A program made the position numbers and the translations under genes. This document shows positions 28,100 through 36,285 of a stretch of 64,000 bases of DNA, piece by piece. The DNA is taken from positions 55,744 through 119,743 of the forward strand of contig NZ_JACHXP010000003.1 of assembly GCF_014192215.1 (NCBI RefSeq), written 5' to 3'. This stretch comes from Halomonas cerina. Lineage in GTDB: Bacteria > Pseudomonadota > Gammaproteobacteria > Pseudomonadales > Halomonadaceae. Position 1 is the stretch's first letter. Every line of letters begins with the position of its first letter. Under the pieces are notes generated by a model. That model worked only from the letters and a program-made list of their open reading frames with translations, had not been told where the DNA came from and made no database searches.

Positions 28100-28669
28100 T
28101 CAGCCTTGCCAGGCGTGGCCGGCGAAGGCCTCGTCGAGTTCCGGGTGATTGACATGGTTGGAATAGTTGGACAGCGTCTTGACCGCCAGGGCCAGCACGA
28201 TCTGCAGCACCTGCTGCTCCTCGAAGCCGGCGTCCAGAAAGGCTTTGACGTCGGATTGAGTGGGCCTGCCGCGGGTCTCGAACATCACGCGAGTGAACTC
28301 GGCGAGAGCGGCCAGGCGCTCATCCGGGATGGGCCGGTCCTCACGGATTGCCTCGAGCACATCGGCCGGCACCTGGGACATCTTCTCGGCCAGCATGCTG
28401 TGGGCGGACATGCAGTAGCCGCAGCCGTTGAGGCGGCTGATGGTCAGCAAGACCACCTCCTGCTCGGGCGGCGCGAAGCCGGAGTCCTCGCGGAACAGCG
28501 TGTAGCCGTGCAGGTAGGTGTCCAGTACGCCCGGTGCCTTGGCCATGCCTTCGTACATGTTGGGCACAAATCCGAGCTTTTCGTTGGCTTGCTCAAGCAG
28601 CGGCTTGGCCTTGGCATCGGCGTTGTCGAGGGTTTGGGGCGGGAGCTGCATCTGATAGTCCGCGGACAT
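28100..28669 (-). CDS. AhpD-like peroxidase-related protein (carboxymuconolactone decarboxylase family)
   Basis: 189 residues. The CxxC-H motif GCGYCMSAH gives Cys83, Cys86 and His90, as in alkylhydroperoxidase AhpD-type proteins that reduce peroxides or disulfides. The strong AAGGAGG site fixes the start at 28669. A putative TetR operator lies upstream at 28713-28740, the divergent or neighbouring tetR follows, and YeeE/YedE is just downstream. Two decayed copies of this gene lie at 21441 and 23267, and a more distant intact relative at 51607. Confidence 0.88.
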   Translation of the reverse strand: MSADYQMQLPPQTLDNADAKAKPLLEQANEKLGFVPNMYEGMAKAPGVLDTYLHGYTLFREDSGFAPPEQEVVLLTISRLNGCGYCMSAHSMLAEKMSQVPADVLEAIREDRPIPDERLAALAEFTRVMFETRGRPTQSDVKAFLDAGFEEQQVLQIVLALAVKTLSNYSNHVNHPELDEAFAGHAWQG

Positions 28670-28712
28670 GGGGAATACCTCCTTCGTCGTCATGGGGACT
28701 AGGTGTTGCACC

Positions 28713-28740
28713 ATTTATGGATCGATCGTTCCAGAAATGG
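28713..28740. promoter_or_regulatory. putative TetR operator upstream of the AhpD-like gene
   Basis: Near-perfect palindrome centred on CGATCG (GGATCGATCGTTCC). An 18-bp stretch beginning ATCGATCGTTCCA is matched at 17 of 18 positions by the sequence 643 bp away upstream of the tetR gene. It is placed to control the AhpD-like gene. Confidence 0.7.
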
Positions 28741-28756
28741 CAAGTAAAAGGGAGCA

Positions 28757-29347
28757 TCAGTGTCGCAGGCCGTCCAGGAGCAGCTCTGCTGCTGGTCCGG
28801 CCTGTCCGGCATCCGCCCCGCTCTTCAACAGGGTCCTGAGCCCGGCCATGCCCATCGTCAGGTAGCTGGCCAGGGCATCGGTATTACGGTCCGGGGCGAT
28901 GTCGCCCTCCGCCTGGGCCCGCGCCACCGCCTGGTGGAACAGTGCCGTGATGGCGGCCATGCTCTGGCGGGCATGCTGGGAGGGCAGAGTGTCGCGCTGG
29001 CTGAGCTCGCTGGCGGAGTTGAAGATCAGACAACCCCGGGTAGCGCGTTCGCTGCCGGCCTCGTTCGCCGTCTCGCAAAACAAGCTCTCAAGGAAGGCCA
29101 TGGCCGAGGGTGCGGCCTCGAGCCGGCGGCTAAGTCGGTCGATCAAGGCCTCGCGGTAGCGACGCAGAACCTCGAGGTACAGCTGTTCCTTGTTACCGAA
29201 GGTCTGGTAAAGGCTGCTACGCGAGAGGCCCATGGCTTCGAGCAGGTCCCGGGTCGAGGCGCTGTCGTAGCCTCGCGCCCAGAAGACCTGCATGGCGGCG
29301 TTTGCCGCCTCGTCCGGGCTGAATGTGATGGGGCGTCCTCGTATCAT
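28757..29347 (-). CDS. TetR/AcrR family repressor
   Basis: 196 residues from the ATG at 29347. The N-terminal helix-turn-helix is clear (SPDEAANAAMQVFWARGYDS, then TRDLLEAMGLSRSSLYQTFG, the TetR recognition helix), followed by an all-helical ligand domain. The class resembles NemR/ComR-type regulators that sense electrophiles, oxidants or metals. Matching operators lie before this gene (29361-29380) and before the AhpD-like gene (28713-28740), implying autoregulation and control of the peroxidase and perhaps YeeE/YedE. Longer starts up to 29458 are possible but would extend beyond the operator. Confidence 0.87.
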   Translation of the reverse strand: MIRGRPITFSPDEAANAAMQVFWARGYDSASTRDLLEAMGLSRSSLYQTFGNKEQLYLEVLRRYREALIDRLSRRLEAAPSAMAFLESLFCETANEAGSERATRGCLIFNSASELSQRDTLPSQHARQSMAAITALFHQAVARAQAEGDIAPDRNTDALASYLTMGMAGLRTLLKSGADAGQAGPAAELLLDGLRH

Positions 29348-29360
29348 GTACTTGAATTTA

Positions 29361-29380
29361 GTATCGATCGTTCCATAAAT
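29361..29380. promoter_or_regulatory. putative TetR operator upstream of tetR
   Basis: GTATCGATCGTTCCATAAAT shares 17 of 18 bases with the site at 28721-28738 and is centred on CGATCG. It lies 14 bp upstream of the tetR start codon, a position suited to autorepression. Confidence 0.7.
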
Positions 29381-29505
29381 CAAGCCGCGACAAATTGCGT
29401 TCCAGCGTCTATCGCTGTAAGGAGCGCGTGAAGGCGCCGACAGAGTGACCACAGGCAAGCCGCAACAACAAGACGATCACGATGGGCGGACAGGAGATCT
29501 CCAGC

Positions 29506-31893
29506 ATGACGGAGCAGCATTCGCCGACAAGGCGCTTCTGGCTGGGCGGCAGGCGGGCCGCCGAGCAGGATCGGTTCTTCCGTGAGGCCCTGGAACTTCT
29601 GGGCTGGCAAGTCGGGGACGAGCAGGACTGGGATGCCGGCTGGATTACCGGCATGCCGGATCCCGCGCAGTTTCGGCGAGTCTCGCCGACGCGCAGGCTC
29701 AACCACTTCCCGGGTAACGCGGCGCTCACCGTCAAGAGTCGACTCCATGATAGCCTCTCGACCCTGCGCGAGCGCATCCAGGAGAGCCACGGACTCGACC
29801 ATGAGCTGGGACAGCGGTTGGCGTTCTTTCCCCGCGCCTATGTGATGCCCGGTGACTACCACGAACTGCAGGAGGCCGCCCTGGCCAACCCGGACCAGCG
29901 CTGGATCCTCAAGCCCACCAATGCCTCCAAGGGCAAGGGCGTGCGGGTGCTGCGCGATGTCGCCGAGGCACCCCTCGCTCGGGACTGGCTGGTGCAGGAG
30001 TATCTGACCAACCCCCATACCATCCGCGGCCACAAGTACGTGCTGCGGCTCTATGTGCTGATCACCTCTCTCGAGCCGCTGCGCGTCTACCTCTACCGCC
30101 AGGGCTTCGCCAAGCTGGCCTCGGAGCCGTGGGATCCCGAGGATGCCGACAACCCCTACAGTCAATTGACCAACCCGGACATCAACGCCCTGAACAGTCG
30201 TGCCGAAGTGCCGGTGGAGTTCATCGACCTCGACCGCTATCGCCAGTGGCTGCGCGATCAGGGGCACGACGACGATCGGCTCTTCGCGCGGATTCACGAC
30301 CTGGTCGCCCTGACCACGATTTCCGCCGTGGATGCCATGCGACGCCGCACGGCTCAGGCCGGTGCCGACCCGCGCGGCTGCTATGAACTGCTGGGCCTCG
30401 ACTGCCTGGTGGACGACACCCTCAGGCCCTGGATTTTGGAGTGCAACCTCAGCCCCTCGCTGGGCATCTGTGCCGCCCCCGATAACGGCGGACGCACCGA
30501 GGAGGCCGTGAAGGGCGAGTTGGTCCGTGACCTGATCTCGCTGGTCGATATCCCTGGCGATGACACCCGCGAGGCCGCCGACGGCACACCCGACACTGCG
30601 CAACTGGTCGCCGAGGCCGAGGCCGAACAGGCTCGCGCCGGTGGCTTCCTGCGGCTGCTGCCGGCCGATGAGCCGGAGCGCTACCTGTCCTATTTCTCGC
30701 TGCCCTCCCTGGCCGATAGCGCGTTGGCCGAGGGCCTGGTGGGACGGGCCATGCCGCCCCTGCGACTGCGGCGTCGCCACGCGGTGGAATTGGTCGACGA
30801 GGCGCGTCTCGCCCTCTATGACACCCGCAGCGGTCGCTACTACCGGCCCAACGATACGGCAGCCCTGATCTGGCTGTTGGCCACCGAAGGGCTGGACCCC
30901 GATGCCATCGCCGAGGAACTGGCGCGGGCCGCTGCCGAAGCGGGAACCATGCCGGATGGCCCGGCACTGCGACGTGACGTCTGGGCCACGCTGGGTGACT
31001 GGTGCCGCGATGGCCTGCTCTGTCAGCAGGGAGGCGCACCGGCAGCGTTAGCGGGAGAGCGCGAGGTCGAGGATCGAACGACGCCGGTGTCGCCGTCGGG
31101 GCAGGCCATGAGGCTCAGCCTGGACGGTCGTCACTGGACCCTGGACGTGGCCAGCGGCCGCGCCATGGCGCGGTTGACGACATGGTTCGGCGAGCGGTTG
31201 TCTCCGCTTGCCGATGAGGCCGCAAGCCGTCTGCCGCGGCTGGCGGTACTGCGCGAGACCGGCGGCTATGCCCTGGTGGACGAAAAGCGGCTGCTGGCAT
31301 CACGGCTGACGCTGGCCCAGCTGGGGCCGGTGTTGACGGCGCATCTGATTCGCCAGGCCGCGATGCCCGGTCGCCCGGTGGTCGACGCTGCCCTGCTGGT
31401 CACGCCGCACGGCACCGGAATGCTCTGCCTGCTCCCCGACGACGAGGAGCGCCGGGTCCTGCTGCAGCGGCTGCGGAAGGCAGCGGGTGGCGTGCTGACC
31501 CGTGGCGTGCGCCTAGACCTCTCGGATCCGACAACCGCCGAACCCCTGGATTTCCCTCTGCCGGACGTTGCCGGTGAGACCTCGACCGGATTGCCTGAAT
31601 CCGTGACCCTTCGCAGCGTGCTGTTGCCGGCCGAGGAGGCTGCCGAGGAGGCCTTCGCCCCGGTCGCCATGCTGGAAGCGCTTGGTTCTCTGCTGCCGAA
31701 TTGCCTGACCTGCGATGGTCAGGCGCTGGATGCCCATAGCGTGACGGTCCTGAGCGAATGGCTTGCCACCCTTTCCTCGCACGCCGTGAGGTCAGGGCCA
31801 GGTGCGCCGGATGCCGCCTCGCTGGCCGAATGGCTGGTCACTCGGACAGCACCCGACCCCCATGTCATCCGTCCGGCCATGGCGAGGGAGTAA
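29506..31893 (+). CDS. tubulin-tyrosine-ligase-like ATP-grasp protein with PqqD-like and HprK-like domains
   Basis: 795 residues from the ATG at 29506 (AGGAG site; 29482 is an alternative). Residues about 1-370 form a TTL-like amide ligase: WILKPTNASKGKG (Lys136), LVQEYLTNPHTIRGHKYVLR, and the Mg-binding strand WILECNLSPSLG (Glu312, Asn314). Residues about 416-510 look like PqqD, the peptide-recognition fold (LRRRHAVELVDE, then RYYRPNDTAALIW). The rest resembles HPr-kinase-related proteins, but the phosphate loop near residue 635 (TPHGTGML) lacks the lysine and is probably inactive. TTL enzymes add amino acids to Glu side chains or C-termini; a PqqD domain implies a ribosomal peptide substrate. 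The next gene encodes such a candidate. Confidence 0.82.
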   Translation: MTEQHSPTRRFWLGGRRAAEQDRFFREALELLGWQVGDEQDWDAGWITGMPDPAQFRRVSPTRRLNHFPGNAALTVKSRLHDSLSTLRERIQESHGLDHELGQRLAFFPRAYVMPGDYHELQEAALANPDQRWILKPTNASKGKGVRVLRDVAEAPLARDWLVQEYLTNPHTIRGHKYVLRLYVLITSLEPLRVYLYRQGFAKLASEPWDPEDADNPYSQLTNPDINALNSRAEVPVEFIDLDRYRQWLRDQGHDDDRLFARIHDLVALTTISAVDAMRRRTAQAGADPRGCYELLGLDCLVDDTLRPWILECNLSPSLGICAAPDNGGRTEEAVKGELVRDLISLVDIPGDDTREAADGTPDTAQLVAEAEAEQARAGGFLRLLPADEPERYLSYFSLPSLADSALAEGLVGRAMPPLRLRRRHAVELVDEARLALYDTRSGRYYRPNDTAALIWLLATEGLDPDAIAEELARAAAEAGTMPDGPALRRDVWATLGDWCRDGLLCQQGGAPAALAGEREVEDRTTPVSPSGQAMRLSLDGRHWTLDVASGRAMARLTTWFGERLSPLADEAASRLPRLAVLRETGGYALVDEKRLLASRLTLAQLGPVLTAHLIRQAAMPGRPVVDAALLVTPHGTGMLCLLPDDEERRVLLQRLRKAAGGVLTRGVRLDLSDPTTAEPLDFPLPDVAGETSTGLPESVTLRSVLLPAEEAAEEAFAPVAMLEALGSLLPNCLTCDGQALDAHSVTVLSEWLATLSSHAVRSGPGAPDAASLAEWLVTRTAPDPHVIRPAMARE

Positions 31894-32017
31894 CCACGCA
31901 CGAGCATACGGTGATGCCCCCGCATCGCCGATGAAGAAGCCGGCCTGTCAGGGCCGACTTCATGGCACGACGACATGCCCGCCATGTCGCCCACTTTGTA
32001 TCGAGGAGGTCATGATC

Positions 32018-32305
32018 ATGACACTGCAAGACGAGAAGCGTCGTAGCCTGCTGAGTCGGCTCAGTCGCCAATTGGGCTATACGGCACCGGCGCTGGTGCT
32101 GGTGGCCAGCGGTGCGGCCTTCCAGGCCGTGGCCAGCGAGGCACCCAGTGAGCCGAGCTATTCCAGCGGTCAGGAGGCGCCCCTGATGCTCGCCGAGGCC
32201 CACGCCGAGGGCGATGCCGAGGGCGATGCCGAGGCAGAAGGTGAGGACAAAGGCGAAGGCGAAGGTGAAGCCGAAGGTGAAGCCGAAGCCGAAGCTGAGG
32301 GTTAA
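32018..32305 (+). CDS. candidate precursor peptide with YxxP leader and Glu-rich tail
   Basis: 95 residues; the ATG at 32018 is best spaced from GAGGAGG (32012 is too close). The leader has EKRRSLLSRLSRQLGYTAP with Tyr21 and Pro24, then a hydrophobic stretch ending AVASEA that could be a signal peptidase site. The last ~37 residues are low-complexity acidic, built of AEGD, EAEG and GEGE units, ending EAEAEAEG. The YxxPxL motif is like leaders bound by PqqD-type domains. The gene follows the TTL-PqqD-HprK gene by 124 bp on the same strand. The same leader, residue for residue at Tyr21 and Pro24, opens the cytochrome at 50746. Function unproven. Confidence 0.78.
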   Translation: MTLQDEKRRSLLSRLSRQLGYTAPALVLVASGAAFQAVASEAPSEPSYSSGQEAPLMLAEAHAEGDAEGDAEAEGEDKGEGEGEAEGEAEAEAEG

Positions 32306-32413
32306 GCCTGCGCAGGTAGCAAGAGGAAGACCGGGCCCGGATGCCATGGGAGGCGGTCTGGTCTTCCACCCCGGTGCCTCAGGGCGATCCCGGATCCAAC
32401 AAGGACATCTGTC

Positions 32414-32989
32414 ATGCCATGCCATCCATCCAGGCCGATCCCTTCCCCGGAAGGGCTCATCGAAGAGAACCTCCTGACGCTTGCCCAACTCAGGAACCTG
32501 GTCGATGATCTGGCGCCCAACGCCTATCGGCAGGCCTTCGGCGCGCACGGACGTCACACCCTGGGCAAGCATGTTCGCCACATCATCGACCATTACGATG
32601 CCTTGCTCGACGGTCTCGAGAGGGGAGAGCCGGCCATCGACTACGAGCAGCGCCGCCGTGACGAGGCCCTCGAGCAATGGCCGCAGGAGGCAGCGAGCCA
32701 TCTGGCTGGCATCGAGGCACGGCTGTCGTCGCTGGGCAGCGCTACGTCTTCGGACGCGCTCATCCTGGGCTATCCCATGGATGACGAAGCACTCTCCCTG
32801 GCGTCTAGCCTGGCCCGCGAACTGGCTTTCCTAACCAGTCACAGCATTCACCATATGGCGATCATCGCCCTGCTGGCCGAGCAGCTCGGTATCGGCCTGC
32901 CCGAGTCGTTCGGGGTGCATCCCTCCACCCTGCGCCACTGGCAACGGGAATCCGTGGAGCAGGCTCCCCTCTCGCGGCGGAGTGCCTGA
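32414..32989 (+). CDS. DinB-like four-helix protein
   Basis: 191 residues. Metal-ligand histidines of the DinB/YfiT superfamily are visible: LGKHVRHIIDHYDALLDG near residue 50 and SHSIHHMAIIALL near residue 140. These proteins bind Zn or Ni and act as thiol S-transferases (bacillithiol, mycothiol) or unknown damage-response enzymes. An AAGGAC site precedes the ATG. Its TGA overlaps the start of the DUF302 gene by one base, so the two are coupled. The link to the upstream peptide gene is only positional. Confidence 0.82.
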   Translation: MPCHPSRPIPSPEGLIEENLLTLAQLRNLVDDLAPNAYRQAFGAHGRHTLGKHVRHIIDHYDALLDGLERGEPAIDYEQRRRDEALEQWPQEAASHLAGIEARLSSLGSATSSDALILGYPMDDEALSLASSLARELAFLTSHSIHHMAIIALLAEQLGIGLPESFGVHPSTLRHWQRESVEQAPLSRRSA

Positions 32990-33474
32990 TGGTGCGCGTG
33001 ATACTGTCGACGTGGCTGCTGGCGCTGATGCTGGCTGCCCCGGTCGTCGCCGATACCCGCTGGCCCGACCAGGGGTGGCAGGTGACGCCCACCTCGCTTG
33101 CCTATGCCGAGTTGCTGGAGGTCCTGCGGGAGGCGGTCGAGGCCGAGGGGATGTTTGTGGTCACCGAGGTCGGACCCACCGAGGCCGCGGCAAGCCGAGG
33201 AGTGACCATTCCCGGCAATCGGGTCGTGGGTGTGTTTCGCAACGACTATGCCGTGCGGATCCTTCGGCTGAGCGTTCCGGCAATGATCGAAGCCCCCATG
33301 CGCTTCTATGTCACCGAGAATGACGATGGCAGTGCCACGCTTTCCTGGAAGACGCCGAGTCACCTGCTCTCACCTTATATGGACGAGGCCGGGGAGGAGC
33401 TGGAAGCGATCGCCCGGGAGCTCGATGCACGCTTTGCAGCCATTGCCGACCGGGTCGCTGGGGCATCGAAGTAG
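32989..33474 (+). CDS. exported DUF302 protein
   Basis: 161 residues with a signal peptide (VILSTWLLALMLAAPVVADT) and a DUF302 body: LREAVEAEGMFVVTEV, then GNRVVGVFRNDYAVRIL and APMRFYVTENDDG. DUF302 proteins are small alpha/beta periplasmic or cytosolic proteins of unknown activity. A paralogue lies at 34800. Its start overlaps the DinB stop (TGATG). It faces a convergent DUF3047 gene 18 bp downstream. Confidence 0.85.
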   Translation: MVRVILSTWLLALMLAAPVVADTRWPDQGWQVTPTSLAYAELLEVLREAVEAEGMFVVTEVGPTEAAASRGVTIPGNRVVGVFRNDYAVRILRLSVPAMIEAPMRFYVTENDDGSATLSWKTPSHLLSPYMDEAGEELEAIARELDARFAAIADRVAGASK

Positions 33475-33492
33475 CGCTCGCGGGGTGTGTGG

Positions 33493-34158
33493 TCAGGGGC
33501 AGGTGGGCGGTTCGGGGCTGGCGGAGAAGGCCAGGTGCGTGAACCAGGCCGTGGCATCGACGTTGGCATTGTCACCGTCGCTCATCAGGGCGATACCATC
33601 GATGCTGTCCGGATGACTCCCGAAGAGGCGCTGATAGTCCTCGCGAACGTCGCGCACTTCCGCCACCCACTCGCCCACGCGTGATTTTCCACTCTGCAGC
33701 GCCAGCAGTCGAGCGCGTGACGTGAAGGCATTGGGCCAGGCCGACCCTGCCGGCTGGCTCGAGGCCCAGACATAATTCACCGACTCGACCTGCCAAGGCA
33801 GCAGGCCTGTCTTGCGGGCCACATAGACTCGCGCCGGATAATCATCCCCCGACTTGCGTGTCTCGTCGAGTCCCGGATGGACCCCCGACACCTTCCAGCA
33901 CCAGTGTAGGTACGGGGTTTCGCGCAGGTCGATCTCGCGTTCCAGGTATTTCGCCGAGGCCTGTTGCCTGGCTCGTGCCTGGAGCACTCGGGAGCCCTCT
34001 CGCGTGACCACACGGTATTCGGTCTCGCCCTCGAAGGAGCGTGTCGGCCAGGCCTGGATATCCTCCGGCGAGAAGTGCAGGGCATCTGCCGCGATGAGCG
34101 GTCCGGCTGCAAGAGCCGACAATGCCATGAGGCAGGGGAAGAGGGAGAGTCTGGCCAT
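33493..34158 (-). CDS. exported DUF3047 protein
   Basis: 221 residues from the ATG at 34158; an in-frame GTG at 34170 is possible. A signal peptide (LFPCLMALSALAAGPLIAAD) leads into the DUF3047 body, recognised by YLHWCWKVSGVHPGLDETRK, DDYPARVYVARK, and VNYVWASSQPAGSAWPN. Activity is unknown; the fold is lectin/jelly-roll-like by prediction in the family. It is convergent with DUF302 and transcribed away from an AT-rich 278-bp gap. Confidence 0.83.
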   Translation of the reverse strand: MARLSLFPCLMALSALAAGPLIAADALHFSPEDIQAWPTRSFEGETEYRVVTREGSRVLQARARQQASAKYLEREIDLRETPYLHWCWKVSGVHPGLDETRKSGDDYPARVYVARKTGLLPWQVESVNYVWASSQPAGSAWPNAFTSRARLLALQSGKSRVGEWVAEVRDVREDYQRLFGSHPDSIDGIALMSDGDNANVDATAWFTHLAFSASPEPPTCP

Positions 34159-34436
34159 TCTGTATTCCACTTCGTTCTTTCAAGAAAAGGGGTGTTAGTC
34201 GATATTTCTGCAGGATCCTTACAAGCTCATCACAAGATATCAGTGTTCGTTATGCTATGTTTTCAGACTCGGCTTGTCTGCTTATGCTTCGGTGTTTCCT
34301 GTTCGGTATCGTTGCCGACGTGATCAGGGTCGCATCGTGGGTTCCAGTCAGTGCGTAAGGATCATGCGCGCCATCACACCAAGTATCAAGACTTGCATAA
34401 AGGCTTTTTATCTATCAATAGTGATGAGGTGTTGCC

Positions 34437-34682
34437 ATGAAGACTCGCATCTTGATCCTGGCTACGATTACCCTGCTGCTGAGTGCTGGACCGCTGATCG
34501 CGATGGACTCAGCCTATCAGAAAAAGCATCATCAGGAGCTGCAGTCAGAGAGTGGGCGTTCGGTCAACCAGGAGGCTAGTATCATCATGAGAGACCGTGA
34601 TCGAGACCCCAGAGAGCTGCATCTACCGGAAGGTGATGACTGGGAACAAACGCGGGAAATCCTGCGCTACTGGTGGCATTAG
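34437..34682 (+). CDS. small secreted protein of unknown function
   Basis: 81 residues with a clean signal peptide (MKTRILILATITLLLSAGPL). The mature part is strongly charged, with DRDRDPRELHLPEGDDWEQT and an aromatic end LRYWWH. GATGAGGTG provides a ribosome site. The 278-bp region upstream (34159-34436) is noticeably richer in A+T than the surroundings and probably holds divergent promoters for this gene and DUF3047. I do not recognise the family. Confidence 0.62.
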   Translation: MKTRILILATITLLLSAGPLIAMDSAYQKKHHQELQSESGRSVNQEASIIMRDRDRDPRELHLPEGDDWEQTREILRYWWH

Positions 34683-34698
34683 TCGCACTCATTCGAGA

Positions 34699-34738
34699 CA
34701 AGGACCTCGGGCCTGAGGAATCGGGTTCGGGGTCCTTG
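34699..34738 (+). terminator. possible hairpin terminator after the small secreted protein
   Basis: CAAGGACC (34699-34706) pairs with GGTCCTTG (34731-34738) around a GC-rich loop. No T-run follows, so termination would be inefficient or factor-assisted. Confidence 0.35.
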
Positions 34739-34799
34739 CCATGGGCGGGGGTGTTGGCCATGATGATATGGAATTCGCCGAAAAAAAGAGGTGCCTATC

Positions 34800-35258
34800 A
34801 TGTGGAAATCGGTGACCGGTACGGCCATGGCCATGCTCGTGGCCTTGCCGATGATCGTACAGGCAGAAGGGCATGGCATCCGCCACATCGAGACCAGTCA
34901 AGATATCGACCGCGTCGACGAGCGGCTTCGTGACGCCATCGAAGAGAAGGGGTTGACTCTGATGACCGTGGTCGATCATGCCGCCAATGCCCAGCAGGCT
35001 GGCATGACACTACCGGCGACCCGGACCTTCATCTTCGGCAACCCAGCGGTGGGAACACCGATGATGCAGTGCCAGGGCAGCATGGCCCTTGACCTGCCAC
35101 AGAAGATGGTAATTCGAGAGGCAGGCGATGGGGTTCGACTGGAGTGGAATTCGCCACACTACTTGGCCGAGCGCCACGCCCTGGAGGGTTGTGACCTGCC
35201 TCTGGACAAGGTAGCCGATGTGCTGGAGGGAGTGGCAAGCGCTGCCGCGGGCCAGTGA
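34800..35258 (+). CDS. second exported DUF302 protein
   Basis: 152 residues with signal peptide (VTGTAMAMLVALPMIVQAEG). The DUF302 core DRVDERLRDAIEEKGLTLMT and the LPATRTFIFGNPAVGTPMMQ segment are visible, together with a Cys in MMQCQGSM and GCDLPLD not seen in the paralogue at 32989. An AGAGGTG site precedes the ATG at 34800. It is convergent with the anti-sigma/sigma pair, 15 bp away. Confidence 0.85.
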   Translation: MWKSVTGTAMAMLVALPMIVQAEGHGIRHIETSQDIDRVDERLRDAIEEKGLTLMTVVDHAANAQQAGMTLPATRTFIFGNPAVGTPMMQCQGSMALDLPQKMVIREAGDGVRLEWNSPHYLAERHALEGCDLPLDKVADVLEGVASAAAGQ

Positions 35259-35273
35259 GACATCGACGGGGCT

Positions 35274-35462
35274 TCAGGGCCCGTCATCATCATCTTCCGG
35301 ATCGAAGCGCCTGCCGGCCTTGTGGAGTAGCGTGAACTGTCTGTCGCATTCTCGGCAGGCACTGCACATGGTGAGGTGCAGGCGCAATGACAACCGCTCT
35401 TGGAAGGTGAGCGTACGGTCCTGCTTGAGCGACATCAGTCGGGTCGCCTCCTTGCACATCAT
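35274..35462 (-). CDS. small zinc-finger protein, candidate anti-sigma factor
   Basis: About 62 residues. The motif CKEATRLMSL followed by RLHLTMCSACRECDRQF is the H-x3-C-x2-C pattern of ZAS-type anti-sigma domains and zf-HC2 proteins. There is no membrane segment, so it would be a soluble sensor. Its ATG overlaps the stop of the ECF sigma gene (TGATG), a typical sigma/anti-sigma arrangement. The ligand or redox signal is unknown. Confidence 0.8.
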   Translation of the reverse strand: MMCKEATRLMSLKQDRTLTFQERLSLRLHLTMCSACRECDRQFTLLHKAGRRFDPEDDDDGP

Positions 35463-36040
35463 CACGGCGTTTCCTCCTTCAGCCAGCCCTTCTCGATGCA
35501 AGCCCTCAGACGTAGGCGGGCCCGGTGCAGTATGACCCAACAGTTATTTTCCTTGATGCCGAGCTCGCGGCAGATATCCTCGGTCGAGAGCCCCATCAGT
35601 TCTCGGAGCGAGAAGACCCTGGCGGCATTGTCCGGAAGGGCAATCATGCAGGCGTCGAAGACCCGCCAGAAATACTCGTTCTCGAAGGTCGCCTCGGGCT
35701 CTCCCCAACTCGAGGGTCGAGCGTCTTCCTGCCATCGGCCGTTCTGCTGGAACTGCCGGTCGATGGCATCGTCATCCTGCTCGCCGTCGAGAGGCTGCCA
35801 TTTCCCTTGGCGCTTCTGGGCACGCATGGCGTCCAGTATCTTGTATTTCAGGATGCCGAAGACCCAGGTTTCATAGCCGGATCGTTCGGAAAAGGTGTCA
35901 TTCTTTTCCATGGCGGATACCAGGGCCTCCTGTACGGCATCCTCCGCCTGCTCTCGGTCGCGCAAGTGCATGAGGGCGAAGGAGACAAGGCGCGGTCTTA
36001 CGGCGGTAAGTCGTTGCAGTCTATCCTCTTTTTCTTTCAT
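35462..36040 (-). CDS. ECF-type RNA polymerase sigma factor
   Basis: 192 residues. Region 2 is seen in LRDREQAEDAVQEALVSAME and GYETWVFGILKYKILDAMR, and region 4 in LPDNAARVFSLRELMG followed by STEDICRELGIKENNCWVILHRAR. It directs polymerase to a small regulon, probably including its own operon. The coupled zinc-finger protein downstream is its likely inhibitor. The DUF302 gene cluster is a neighbour but its promoter dependence cannot be shown here. Confidence 0.9.
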   Translation of the reverse strand: MKEKEDRLQRLTAVRPRLVSFALMHLRDREQAEDAVQEALVSAMEKNDTFSERSGYETWVFGILKYKILDAMRAQKRQGKWQPLDGEQDDDAIDRQFQQNGRWQEDARPSSWGEPEATFENEYFWRVFDACMIALPDNAARVFSLRELMGLSTEDICRELGIKENNCWVILHRARLRLRACIEKGWLKEETP

Positions 36041-36285
36041 TAGTGATGCCTCATCCCCATCTGGACCGTTTGCCTGAAAAGCGAGTGAAGTCTAGCAGCG
36101 TGGGTCCATCAGGGTACAGGCTCTCCCGGTTGAGTCGCTGCGGATAAAGGGAGCTTACAGGGAGTCGCTCCTGTATGCCCAATCTGGCAGGGAAGAATAG
36201 TAGAGAGGATTGCCATGCTTTATGCTGGAGCTCAGGGCAAGGCCTGGCGTTCCCTACCAAGGCGTGTATTCCGCGTATGGAGTGC

